Source: Haloarcula sp. H-GB4 (GTDB lineage: Archaea > Halobacteriota > Halobacteria > Halobacteriales > Haloarculaceae). From it: a DNA stretch of 64,000 nt. This document shows, piece by piece, positions 17,514 through 26,203 of this stretch. Position numbers and translations under genes: made by a program. The notes under the pieces were generated by a model, which made no database searches, was not told the DNA's origin, and saw nothing but the letters and a program-made list of their open reading frames with translations. Position 1 is the first letter of the stretch, and each line of letters begins with the position of its first letter. The DNA is taken from positions 310,001-374,000 of the forward strand of contig NZ_JAVDDX010000001.1 in NCBI RefSeq assembly GCF_030848575.1. The letters run 5' to 3'.

Positions 17514-18293
17514 ATGGCGGGTCGTATCGCGGTCCTGCTTGTGCTCTTACTTTGTGCGGGCTGTGGAGCCTTCGGTGGGGCGGAGCGACAGACGGTGACG
17601 CCAGTTCCGGTCCCTGAGCAGTCACAGGACGGCCGGTCCGACCCCGCCGTGACTGAGGACGCTGTCGATGCCAGGCGACTTGCGGCGGCCCATCGGCGTG
17701 CGACCCAGAACCGCTCGTACGTGCTTGGAATGCAACTGTCGCTGGAGTGGGGAACACAGATCGTTTCGCTTGTCGTCGAAGACAAGTACCGCTACCAGTT
17801 CCGAACCGAAATCATCAACAAGAATTACACCAAGCGAGTGTATAACAACCCCAACCGACGCTACGTCTACGACGAGCGAGCCGAGGGGGCCTGGACCGCA
17901 ACGCGGCGGCCAACCCCGGTCAGTGGGGTACTCGACCCCGACCCCGCTCGACTCATCGAAGCCTACCTCGCGACGAACGTCAGCGTCGACCGTCCGAGAG
18001 ACGATTGTGACACCTGTAGCGTGACGCTCACGGCTACGGAGCCGCCGGCGGCGTTCAAACCGGCCAACAATTACAGCGTTCGGGCAACTGTTCGGCCGGA
18101 TGGCCTCGTCCAGTCGCTCACCGTCTCGTACTGGGACCGCTCCAGAAAGGCGCCGGTCAGCTACGAAATCCGGTACTCCGCGGTCGGCGATACAACCGTC
18201 TCCCGGCCGGCGTGGGTCCGACAGCGCTGGGGGAACGCGACAGACAGCGACCCTGAACTGTCCGACAGTCAGGGACATGCCGCCGTCGGCTGA
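17514..18293 (+). CDS. Haloarchaeal lipoprotein
   Basis: This 259-residue secreted, lipid-anchored protein of unknown function has signal peptide MAGRIAVLLVLLLCAGCGAF with lipobox LCAGC; the modified Cys is residue 17. A Thr/Pro/Gln-rich spacer follows. The mature part reads as beta-rich (YRYQFRTEIINKNYTKRVYN; YEIRYSAVGDTTVSRPAWV) and resembles LolA/LppX-like lipid-carrier folds in outline, a weak inference. A paired CxxC (DDCDTCS, near residue 166) may form a disulfide. A CATACTTAGT box lies about 30 bp upstream. Confidence 0.82.
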   Translation: MAGRIAVLLVLLLCAGCGAFGGAERQTVTPVPVPEQSQDGRSDPAVTEDAVDARRLAAAHRRATQNRSYVLGMQLSLEWGTQIVSLVVEDKYRYQFRTEIINKNYTKRVYNNPNRRYVYDERAEGAWTATRRPTPVSGVLDPDPARLIEAYLATNVSVDRPRDDCDTCSVTLTATEPPAAFKPANNYSVRATVRPDGLVQSLTVSYWDRSRKAPVSYEIRYSAVGDTTVSRPAWVRQRWGNATDSDPELSDSQGHAAVG

Positions 18294-18307
18294 TTTCCCG
18301 AAATCTG

Positions 18308-18329
18308 CCGTCTGACTGTTGTCTGACGG
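18308..18329. promoter_or_regulatory. 22-bp imperfect palindrome upstream of the wHTH gene
   Basis: CCGTCtGAC and GTCtGACGG face each other around a TGTT centre, leaving one mismatched pair per arm. The palindrome ends one base before a TATA box (GTTATATGG, 18331-18339) that is about 29 bp from the ATG at 18363. The position fits an operator over the BRE, possibly for autoregulation. It could also be a 3' hairpin of the upstream lipoprotein gene. Confidence 0.45.
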
Positions 18330-18362
18330 TGTTATATGGTTGAAGCGGTGTTGTAACTGTGT

Positions 18363-18593
18363 ATGGCTATACGTGAGGGAGAGTTCGAGCTCATTCTGTC
18401 AGTGCTCGAAGAAGCCGACGCTGACGGCACACTGACGGCACGCGAAATCTGTGACCTGCTCGAAGAACACGACGAGGCGTTCGGGAGCGCCCACCGTGTT
18501 GCGACAGTCCTTGGCCGTCGTGCCCAGTCCGGTGAGGTCGAGGTCATTCAGGGCCAGCCCTACCGGTATCGCGTTCCAGACCGCGACAACTGA
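18363..18593 (+). CDS. Small winged-helix DNA-binding protein
   Basis: This 76-residue protein looks like a single winged helix-turn-helix. Helices are at about residues 5-18, 24-34 and 39-53 (RVATVLGRRAQSGEVEVI), followed by a wing (GQPYRYRVP). No ligand or oligomerisation domain is present. The size and layout suit a haloarchaeal transcription factor or a partner of a larger regulator. The gene has its own TATA box and a palindrome immediately upstream, suggesting autoregulation (inferred). Confidence 0.72.
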   Translation: MAIREGEFELILSVLEEADADGTLTAREICDLLEEHDEAFGSAHRVATVLGRRAQSGEVEVIQGQPYRYRVPDRDN

Positions 18594-18670
18594 CTGTTCT
18601 CAGCGCCGCTACCGTCTGTCTGCTGTACCGAGACTCGTCTGTAAGATAGCCGACTATGTGACGGACATAC

Positions 18671-18688
18671 ATTACGATATTCGAAATT
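18671..18688 (+). promoter_or_regulatory. Candidate Lrp-type site upstream of carB
   Basis: ATTACGATATTCGAAATT lies 62 bp upstream of the carB ATG and about 30 bp upstream of its TATA box. The same motif (ATTACGAAATTCGAAATT, 17 of 18 identical) occurs on the minus strand upstream of carA at 27300-27317, beside an Lrp/AsnC gene. This supports a shared operator. The identity of the binding protein is inferred. Confidence 0.6.
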
Positions 18689-18718
18689 AGGCTTCGAGCT
18701 TCGCATTGTTTCGCCGGG

Positions 18719-18727
18719 CTTATTACG
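18719..18727 (+). promoter_or_regulatory. TATA box of carB
   Basis: CTTATTACG lies about 27 bp upstream of the carB ATG at 18750, giving a likely leaderless transcript. Confidence 0.5.
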
Positions 18728-18749
18728 ATGTGTAGACTCCGCTCGTACA

Positions 18750-21700
18750 ATGACAGCGGACGAGGACCGTACAATCCTGCTCATCGGCAGTGGCCCGATC
18801 AAAATCGGACAGGCGGCCGAGTTCGATTACTCCGGCGCACAGGCGTGTCGCGCCCTTCAGGAAGAGGGTGCCCGCGTCGTGCTCGTGAACTCGAACCCGG
18901 CGACGATTATGACTGACCCGGAGATGGCGGACAAGGTGTATCTCGAACCCATCAACACCGAAGCCATCTCTGAAATCATCCGGAAGGAAAACCCTGACGG
19001 CGTCATCGCCGGCCTAGGCGGCCAGACCGGCCTGAACGTCACGGCTGAACTCGCCGAGGAGGGCGTCCTCGACGAGTACGACGTGGACGTGATGGGCACG
19101 CCACTGGACACCATCTACGCGACTGAGGACCGCGACCTGTTCAAACAGCGGATGGAGGACATCGGCGAACCGGTGCCGCGCTCGACGACTATCACGCTCG
19201 ACGAGGGCGAGTCGGTCACCGACTTAGACGAGGAGTCGCTCGTGGACCGCGTCGAAGCGGCCGTCGACGAGGTCGGCGGGCTCCCCGTCATCGCACGCAC
19301 GACGTACACGCTGGGCGGCTCCGGCTCCGGCGTCGTCGACGAGATGGACGAACTCATCGAACGCGTCCGCAAGGGCCTGCGCCTCTCGCGCAACAACGAG
19401 GTCCTCATCACCGAGTCCATCTCCGGCTGGGTCGAACTCGAATACGAGGTGATGCGCGACGCCGACGACTCCTGTATCATCATCTGCAACATGGAGAACA
19501 TCGACCCGATGGGTATCCACACCGGGGAGTCGACCGTCGTCACTCCCTCGCAAGTCATTCCTGACGAGGGCCATCAGGAGATGCGCGACTCTGCGCTGAA
19601 GGTCATTCGCGACCTCGGCATTCAGGGCGGCTGTAACATCCAGTTCGCCTGGCACGACGACGGCACGCCCGGCGGCGAGTACCGCGTGGTTGAGGTCAAC
19701 CCCCGCGTCTCCCGCTCCTCGGCGCTGGCCTCGAAGGCGACCGGCTACCCGATTGCCCGTGTCACCGCGAAGGTCGCGCTCGGCAAGCGCCTCCACGAAA
19801 TCGACAACGAAATCACGGGCGAGACGACTGCTGCCTTCGAGCCGGCAATCGACTACGTCGTGACGAAAGTGCCGCGCTGGCCTATCGACAAATTCCGCGA
19901 CACGGAATTCGAGCTCTCGACCGCGATGAAATCCACCGGCGAGGCGATGTCTATCGGCCGGACCTTCCCCGAGAGCCTGCTGAAGGCACTTCGCTCCTCG
20001 GAGTACAACCCGGCCGCTGACTTCAACGAGATCGACGACGCGGAACTCGAAACGGAGTACCTCGAAAAGCCGACGCCGGACCGCCCGTACGCGATGTTCG
20101 AGGCGTTCTGCCGCGGCTACACCGTCGAGGAAGTCGTCGAAATCACCGATATCAAGGAGTGGTACGTCGAGCGGTTCAAAGAGGTCGCTGACGCCGCCGA
20201 CGCCGCCCGCGAGGGCGACTACGAGACTGCCGCACAGGCCGGCTTCACCGATCAGGAGATCACGGCGCTGGCCGGCGGCGAGTTCAACGACACGCACGTC
20301 TCCTGGCTCCCGGCCGATCTCGATGGAGACGGCGGCGACGAGCCGGAAGTCGAGGCAGCGACCGACGGTAGCGGTGTGCAGATCGAGGACGTCGAGACCG
20401 ACACGACCGACCGCGACTTCAAGCTCGTCGACACCTGTGCCGGCGAGTTCGAGGCGACGACGCCGTACTACTACTCGACGCGGGACCCGCTGTCGGGTAT
20501 CGACCGCGACGAGCTCCAGATCGACCCGGACCTCGAAAGCGTCGTCGTCGTCGGCGGCGGCCCCATCCGTATCGGGCAGGGCGTAGAGTTCGATTACTGT
20601 TCGGTCCACGCCGTCCGCGCGCTGGAGGAACTGGGCATCGACGCTCACGTCGTCAACAACAACCCCGAGACGGTGTCGACCGACTACGACACTTCTGACG
20701 GGCTATTCTTCGAACCAGTCACAGCAGAAGAGGTCGCCGATGTCATCGAAGCGACCGACGCCGACGGCGTGATGGTCCAGTTCGGCGGCCAGACTTCCGT
20801 CGACATCGGCCACCCGCTCGAACAGGAACTCGAACGCCGCGACCTCGACTGTGAGATCATGGGGACCTCCGTCGACGCGATGGACCTCGCTGAGGACCGC
20901 GACCGGTTCAACAAGCTGATGGCCGAACTCGGCATCTCACAGGCCGAAGGCGGCTCCGCGACCTCCAAAGAAGAGGCCCTTGACCTAGCCCACGATATCG
21001 GCTACCCCGTCCTTGTTCGCCCGAGCTACGTGCTCGGTGGCCGCGCGATGGACGTGGTGTACAACGACGAAGACCTCGAAACGTACATCGAGGAAGCAGT
21101 TCGCGTGAGCCCGGACAAGCCGATTCTGGTCGACGAGTTCCTCGCCGACGCCGTCGAACTGGATGTTGACGCCGTGGCCGACGAGAACGACGTCCTCATC
21201 GGCGGCGTGATGGAACACGTCGAGACAGCGGGCATCCACTCGGGCGACTCCTCCTGTATGATTCCGCCGCGGTCCCAGGAGATCAAGGACGTGATGCCGC
21301 GCATCCGCGAGGTCGTCGAGGACATCGCCGACGCGCTCGATACCGTCGGTCTGCTGAACGTCCAGCTCGCCGTTCGTGACGGCGAGGTGTTCGTCCTCGA
21401 AGCGAATCCACGCTCGTCCCGTACCGTTCCGTTCATCTCCAAGACGGCTGGCGTTCCAATCGCCAAAATCGCCGCCAAGGTGATGTCCGGCGCGACGCTC
21501 TCGGAACTCGACGTGCAGGAGCAGATTCCCGAGCAGGTCTCTGTCAAGGAGGTCGTCCTGCCGTTCGACCGCCTGCCGGGTTCGGATCCGCGTCTCGGCC
21601 CGGAGATGAAATCCACCGGCGAGGTCATGGGGACCGCCGGCTCTTTCGGCAAGGCCTACCAGAAGGCACAGATGGCCGTCGGCAAGGCAATCCCGCTTGA

Positions 21701-22001
21701 GGGAACGGCTATCGTCGACCTGCCCATCCTCGGATTCGAGGAGCATTTCGACGTACAGGACTTCGACGACTACGAAGACACCGACGCCATCATTGACGCC
21801 ATCCAGAGCGGCGAGGTCGACCTCGTTCTCTCCCGCGACCGCGATGTGCTGGAAGCTTGCGTTGAGGAGACTGTGACGTACTTCTCGACCCACGAGAGCG
21901 CTGAGGCGGCACTGGAAGCGATCAACTCCGCTGATCAACCACTCGCTGTCCAGGCCATCGACGAACGGCCAAAGACCCAGCGCGAGTGGGGCGCTGAGTA
22001 A
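18750..22001 (+). CDS. carB: Carbamoyl-phosphate synthase large subunit
   Basis: The large subunit makes carbamoyl phosphate from bicarbonate, ammonia (delivered by CarA) and 2 ATP, for pyrimidine and arginine synthesis. At 1083 residues it is full length. Both halves carry the paired N-terminal motif (IGSGPIKIGQAAEFDYSG and VGGGPIRIGQGVEFDYCS). Two ATP-grasp domains are visible (about 130-335 and 680-880), each with a VNPRVSRSSALAS/EANPRSSRTVPFIS-type motif. A C-terminal MGS-like domain covers about 950-1083. An acidic insert (about residues 525-555) links the halves, as expected for a halophile. The carA partner is at 26.2 kb on the opposite strand. Confidence 0.97.
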   Translation: MTADEDRTILLIGSGPIKIGQAAEFDYSGAQACRALQEEGARVVLVNSNPATIMTDPEMADKVYLEPINTEAISEIIRKENPDGVIAGLGGQTGLNVTAELAEEGVLDEYDVDVMGTPLDTIYATEDRDLFKQRMEDIGEPVPRSTTITLDEGESVTDLDEESLVDRVEAAVDEVGGLPVIARTTYTLGGSGSGVVDEMDELIERVRKGLRLSRNNEVLITESISGWVELEYEVMRDADDSCIIICNMENIDPMGIHTGESTVVTPSQVIPDEGHQEMRDSALKVIRDLGIQGGCNIQFAWHDDGTPGGEYRVVEVNPRVSRSSALASKATGYPIARVTAKVALGKRLHEIDNEITGETTAAFEPAIDYVVTKVPRWPIDKFRDTEFELSTAMKSTGEAMSIGRTFPESLLKALRSSEYNPAADFNEIDDAELETEYLEKPTPDRPYAMFEAFCRGYTVEEVVEITDIKEWYVERFKEVADAADAAREGDYETAAQAGFTDQEITALAGGEFNDTHVSWLPADLDGDGGDEPEVEAATDGSGVQIEDVETDTTDRDFKLVDTCAGEFEATTPYYYSTRDPLSGIDRDELQIDPDLESVVVVGGGPIRIGQGVEFDYCSVHAVRALEELGIDAHVVNNNPETVSTDYDTSDGLFFEPVTAEEVADVIEATDADGVMVQFGGQTSVDIGHPLEQELERRDLDCEIMGTSVDAMDLAEDRDRFNKLMAELGISQAEGGSATSKEEALDLAHDIGYPVLVRPSYVLGGRAMDVVYNDEDLETYIEEAVRVSPDKPILVDEFLADAVELDVDAVADENDVLIGGVMEHVETAGIHSGDSSCMIPPRSQEIKDVMPRIREVVEDIADALDTVGLLNVQLAVRDGEVFVLEANPRSSRTVPFISKTAGVPIAKIAAKVMSGATLSELDVQEQIPEQVSVKEVVLPFDRLPGSDPRLGPEMKSTGEVMGTAGSFGKAYQKAQMAVGKAIPLEGTAIVDLPILGFEEHFDVQDFDDYEDTDAIIDAIQSGEVDLVLSRDRDVLEACVEETVTYFSTHESAEAALEAINSADQPLAVQAIDERPKTQREWGAE

Positions 22002-22075
22002 CGCGGCCGGCCTACCCTCGGGGTCAGATCGCTCCACGCGGTGGCACTGATTCCTGTCATTCGAACAGATCGGCA

Positions 22076-22088
22076 CAAATACTTATTC
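22076..22088 (+). promoter_or_regulatory. TATA box for the histidine kinase at 22113
   Basis: The AT-rich box CAAATACTTATTC ends about 25 bp upstream of the ATG at 22113. It supports that start over an in-frame ATG 24 codons upstream, which would lie upstream of the box. Confidence 0.5.
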
Positions 22089-22112
22089 GTGGGACACGCC
22101 CACGTATCATTC

Positions 22113-25100
22113 ATGGCCGATGCCGTACGAGTCCTACATGTTGAGGACGATCCCGAGTTCGCGTCGATGACGGCGGCGTTTCTCAGCCGTACCGACGACC
22201 GGATCGACGTGGTTTCGGCAACGTCGGCGAACGAGGGACTCACCCGGCTTAGTGAGGAACCGATCGACTGCGTCGTCTCGGATTTCGATATGCCCCGCCA
22301 GGACGGCATCGAGCTTCTGGAATCCGTCCGGGCCGTCGATGAAGATCTCCCGTTTATTCTCTTTACGGGGAAAGGCTCCGAGGAAGTGGCTAGCGAGGCA
22401 ATTTCGGCCGGTGTGACTGACTACCTCCAGAAACAGCAAGGCACTGATCAGTACACGATTCTGGCCAACCGTATCACTAACGCGGTCGAGCAGTACCGAT
22501 CACAGCGGGCACTGGACGCGAGCCGGGAGCGACTCTCGCTGTTTATCGATAAGTCACCGCTCGGCGTCATCGAGTGGGACGAGAGCTTTGAGGTGGTTCA
22601 GGTCAACGAGAAAGGTGAGGAGATCCTGCGGCGTGGAGAATCGGCGCTCGTCGGCAAGGGGTTTGAGACGCTCGTCCCGGACTCGGAGCTGGATGCAGTC
22701 GAAGAGACAATCACGGCTCTACAGGAAGGCAGCGGCGGCTACAACACGGTCCTCGACGTCGAGACCGGCGATGGTGAGCAGATCGTCTGTGAGTGGCACA
22801 ACCGCATCATCCGAGAGACCGGGGAGACTGTTGCGATCTTCTCGCAGTTTCAGGAGATAACGGAGCGCCGGCAACGACAGCAGCGTATCGAGGCGCTGCA
22901 CGACACGACGCGGGAGCTGATGCACGTCGAGTCACGCGAGGCTGTCGCCGAACTGGTCGTCGAAACCGCGCGTGATCTGCTTGGATTGCCACTCAGTGCA
23001 GTCTTTCTCGCCGACGAGTCCGCCGACGCTCTCAGGCCGACTGCAGTGACTGACGAGGCACAGGCGATTATCGACGACCATCCGACGTTTCGTGAGGGCG
23101 ACAGTCTCGTCTGGGAGGTGTTCGACTCCGGTGAACAGCGTGTTTTCGACGATGTCTCCACTCACCCCAACCGCTACAACCCAGACACGGACATCAGTAG
23201 CGAACTCCTGATTCCACTGGGCGACCACGGTGTGCTGATCGCCGCATCGACCGATGTTGCCGCGTTCGAGGACGCATCGGTCTCACTGATGCGAACCCTC
23301 GCTGCCAACACCGAGGAAGCCCTTTCCAGACTTGACCGGCAGCAGGAGCTCAGAACGCTCACCGAGCGCCACGAACTCGCGCTTGACGGTGCCGAACTCG
23401 GCGTCTGGGACTGGAAGATCAAGACAGACGAAGTCACCTTCGACGAGCGCTGGGCGGATATGCTGGGCTACTCGCTTGACGAACTCGACCCGACGGTCGA
23501 CACCTGGGACGAACTGATCCACCCCGAGGATCTCGAACGGACCTACGAAGCACTGAACGCCCACCTCGATGGTGAGACGGAAATATACGAATGTGACCAC
23601 CGGCTCAAAACGGCGACTGGCGATTACCGATGGATTCGTGACATCGGCAAGGTGTTTGAGCGTGACGAGAACGGCGATCCGGTCCGTGCGGTGGGAATCC
23701 ATCAGGACGTGACCGACCACAAAGAACGGAAACAGGAACTCGAAGACACGAGCCGCAAACTGCAGGTCATTCTCGACACAGCGCCGACGTACATCCTGAT
23801 GAAAGATACCGACAGTCGCTTTCTCTTCATCAACAGTGCGGCCCGTGACCTCTACGGGATCGGCGCTGACGAGTCTGTTGTCGGGATGTCCGATTACGAT
23901 ATTCTTCCCGACCACATCGCAGAGCAGACCCACGCTGACGATCAACGGGCCCTCGAACAGCAAGAGACCGTTGAGGTCGAGACGGTAATTCCCGTCGACG
24001 GGACGGAGCGGACGCATCTGACGCGGAAGACGCCGATACTCGACGAGGACGGCGAGCCGTACGCTCTCTGTGTCGTTGCGACCGACATCACCGACCAGAA
24101 ACGGCGCGAGCGGGAGCTGGCCCGCCTCACCGACGAGTACGAAGCGGTGTTCGAGAACACCAACGACGCCATCGCACTCGTCGACATCGAGGGGTCGGCA
24201 GACGATCCGACGTTCCGCTACGTCCGGACAAACGAGGCCTACGAACGACAGAGCGGATTCGACACCGAGTCACTGACCGGTCAGACCCCAGTCGAAGCTG
24301 CCGGCCCGGACAGCGGTCGTCGAATCGCCGACCACTACAAGCGGTGTGTCTCGGCCGGTGAAACCATCACGTTCGAAGAACGGGACCTCCACCCGACTGG
24401 TGTCTGGGAGACGCAGGTGACACCGATCTTCGCTGACGGAGAGATAGATAGACTCGTTGCTATCTCCCGGGATATCTCCGACCGCATCGAGTACCGAGAA
24501 GAACTGGAGCGGCAGAACGACCGACTCGAAGAGTTCGCCAGCATCGTTAGCCACGACCTCCGGAACCCGCTTAGCGTCCTCGAAGGCTCACTCGCCCTCG
24601 CCAGAGACACCGGCAATGACGAGCAGTTCGACCGTTGTTACCGTGCAATCGACCGCATGAAGGAACTCATCGAGGATCTGCTGACTCTCGCCCGTGAAGG
24701 GGACACGGTATCCGAAACGGAACCGCTTGACCTCGAATCGACTGTGCAGTCCTGCTGGCACGCCGTTGAGACGTCTGATGCCACCCTTGAGGTCCCTGCC
24801 GAGAGTACCATCTATGCCGACGAGAGTCGGGTTCGCCAACTCCTCGAAAACCTCATCAACAACGCCGTGACACACGGCGGCCCGGCCGTTACTGTCGAGA
24901 TCGGCACTATCGGTGAGTCTGGCTTTTATGTCGCCGATGATGGCGGCGGCATCCCGGCTGAACAACACGAAACCGTATTTGAGAGTGGCTACACCACTAC
25001 CGATGGTGGCACTGGCTTTGGTCTCGCTATCGTCAAGGAAATAGCGGCGGCACACGACTGGTCGGTGTCCGTTACTGAGAGCGATACCGGTGGCGCACGG

Positions 25101-25133
25101 TTCGAGTTCAGGGGCGTCAGACAGGAGTCCTAG
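22113..25133 (+). CDS. Hybrid histidine kinase: REC-PAS-GAF-PAS-PAS-PAS-HisKA-HATPase
   Basis: This is a 1006-residue cytosolic signal kinase with no membrane segments. The receiver domain (about 5-120) has acidic pair E11/D12 and phosphoacceptor D57 (VSDFDMP). A PAS domain (about 130-255), a GAF domain (260-405) and three further PAS domains (about 415-545, 548-665, 670-785) follow. The transmitter has H814 in VSHDLRNPL, N box NLINNAVTH, G1 DDGGGI and G2 GTGFGLAIV. The input receiver at the N-terminus is a common haloarchaeal arrangement. It lies downstream of carB with its own promoter; no functional link to carB is implied. Confidence 0.92.
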   Translation: MADAVRVLHVEDDPEFASMTAAFLSRTDDRIDVVSATSANEGLTRLSEEPIDCVVSDFDMPRQDGIELLESVRAVDEDLPFILFTGKGSEEVASEAISAGVTDYLQKQQGTDQYTILANRITNAVEQYRSQRALDASRERLSLFIDKSPLGVIEWDESFEVVQVNEKGEEILRRGESALVGKGFETLVPDSELDAVEETITALQEGSGGYNTVLDVETGDGEQIVCEWHNRIIRETGETVAIFSQFQEITERRQRQQRIEALHDTTRELMHVESREAVAELVVETARDLLGLPLSAVFLADESADALRPTAVTDEAQAIIDDHPTFREGDSLVWEVFDSGEQRVFDDVSTHPNRYNPDTDISSELLIPLGDHGVLIAASTDVAAFEDASVSLMRTLAANTEEALSRLDRQQELRTLTERHELALDGAELGVWDWKIKTDEVTFDERWADMLGYSLDELDPTVDTWDELIHPEDLERTYEALNAHLDGETEIYECDHRLKTATGDYRWIRDIGKVFERDENGDPVRAVGIHQDVTDHKERKQELEDTSRKLQVILDTAPTYILMKDTDSRFLFINSAARDLYGIGADESVVGMSDYDILPDHIAEQTHADDQRALEQQETVEVETVIPVDGTERTHLTRKTPILDEDGEPYALCVVATDITDQKRRERELARLTDEYEAVFENTNDAIALVDIEGSADDPTFRYVRTNEAYERQSGFDTESLTGQTPVEAAGPDSGRRIADHYKRCVSAGETITFEERDLHPTGVWETQVTPIFADGEIDRLVAISRDISDRIEYREELERQNDRLEEFASIVSHDLRNPLSVLEGSLALARDTGNDEQFDRCYRAIDRMKELIEDLLTLAREGDTVSETEPLDLESTVQSCWHAVETSDATLEVPAESTIYADESRVRQLLENLINNAVTHGGPAVTVEIGTIGESGFYVADDGGGIPAEQHETVFESGYTTTDGGTGFGLAIVKEIAAAHDWSVSVTESDTGGARFEFRGVRQES

Positions 25134-25357
25134 AGCAGCCGGGTCCTAACGGCTGTCATCCAAGAGCCAGTTCCTCAAGTATTGCACATCTGAACTGCTG
25201 AGCATATATGGTGTCCATAGATAGTACCTAGTTATCTATTGATGATCATCTGTCTTATCCTGGGACAATAATGGCACGTTCGTAACACTCATTTCTGAGG
25301 CTATGACACTAGCGGTATGGACCGTGTTGCAATCGCTGTCGCCGCTCCGGGAAGCCG
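25134..25357. promoter_or_regulatory. AT-rich intergenic region with inverted repeat and possible upstream ORF
   Basis: This 224-bp gap is visibly richer in A/T than its surroundings. ATAGATA (25217-25223) and TATCTAT (25233-25239) form a 7-bp inverted repeat around a 9-nt spacer. A 14-codon open frame (ATG 25317, TGA ending 25361) encodes MDRVAIAVAAPGSR, and its stop interlocks with the start of the next gene as ATGA. I see no other gene. Confidence 0.4.
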
Positions 25358-25984
25358 ATGATAGAGGACATCACTAAGCGGGCGGAGACAGTCGCTGAGA
25401 TGGCTCCCGGTGACTCGGTTACGACAGGAGTCCTCGCTGGATACAAGAGTCGCTTCTCCGAGTCACCACCGCTGAACAACCCACCGCTGACGTACCTCGA
25501 CGGCGCGGAAGCTCCGGCGTATCTCCTGACCAACGGGAAGCGCGGCATCGGGCGCGGGACGAAACGAAAGACCGACTCACCGATCGGCGACCGGCGGACG
25601 GTCATTCTGGTTACTGGTCGCCGGACGCTCTGTCTCATCGGGAAAGACGAGGACGACGAAGTCATCGAGATCCCACACGAGGCAGTTGCCGATGTTACCA
25701 CCAAGTCAGGGTTCCGTGCGCACCGCCTCGCGCTCAGAACCCCACGGAAAATGTACCACTGCTGGGTGCATCGCAAGACCGACAAGACGACTCTCAAAGC
25801 AGCTGCCGAGTTCATCGAGACCCACCAGCAGGATAGTCCGGACGCAATCGATGGCGACGACACCGCCAACCGAGTGATGTACCGCGGCCGCCCCGTCGCA
25901 CCGCAGAACAACACGACCGAAACCGAAGACAGCGACCAGACCACATACTACCGCGGGCAACCAATCGACGACGACAGCGACTGA
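25358..25984 (+). CDS. Unknown protein with PH-like core and C-terminal YRG motifs
   Basis: This 208-residue soluble protein is of unknown function. The middle part (about residues 50-145) alternates beta strands (RRTVILVTGRRTLCLIGKDE; IEIPHEAVADVTTKSGF) and reads like a bacterial PH/GRAM-like fold. The C-terminal tail carries two spaced copies of a short motif, MYRGRPV and YYRGQPI, separated by an acidic Thr-rich linker. This is reminiscent of the YRG motif of DUF4278 proteins known from cyanobacteria; the relation is only suggestive. The ATG at 25358 overlaps the stop of a short upstream frame. Confidence 0.7.
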   Translation: MIEDITKRAETVAEMAPGDSVTTGVLAGYKSRFSESPPLNNPPLTYLDGAEAPAYLLTNGKRGIGRGTKRKTDSPIGDRRTVILVTGRRTLCLIGKDEDDEVIEIPHEAVADVTTKSGFRAHRLALRTPRKMYHCWVHRKTDKTTLKAAAEFIETHQQDSPDAIDGDDTANRVMYRGRPVAPQNNTTETEDSDQTTYYRGQPIDDDSD

Positions 25985-26203
25985 CAGACGTGGCTCATGC
26001 GTGTGCAAACCGCATTATTGCTCGCGAGTCACTCCGTTCCCCGTCGTCGGGCGGCGATACCGCCCGACTGCCTGCGGGACCGAAGGTCCCGCTCCGCTCG
26101 CAATTCGAGGGCCGTTCCCTGTAGTCGCGTCCCTCGCTCTCCTCACGGCTCCTACCGTCGCCGTTCGGATATCTGGAGACCCCTCGCTCCGCTCGGGCTC
26201 TCT
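25985..26203. repeat. GC-rich intergenic region with nested hairpins
   Basis: This 219-bp gap lies between two convergent genes. GGGCGG (26049-26054) pairs with CCGCCC (26060-26065). GCGGGACC (26074-26081) pairs with GGTCCCGC (26085-26092) around GAA. 'ctccgctcg' strings occur at 26091-26100 and again near 26187. The features suggest a structured, perhaps repeated, haloarchaeal intergenic element or bidirectional terminator. No gene is apparent. Confidence 0.5.

Noticed and set aside
19224..20648. 474-codon open frame antisense to carB
   Set aside because: It is a shadow of a full-length carB with intact motifs; antisense frames of this length are common in genomes with GC-rich third positions.
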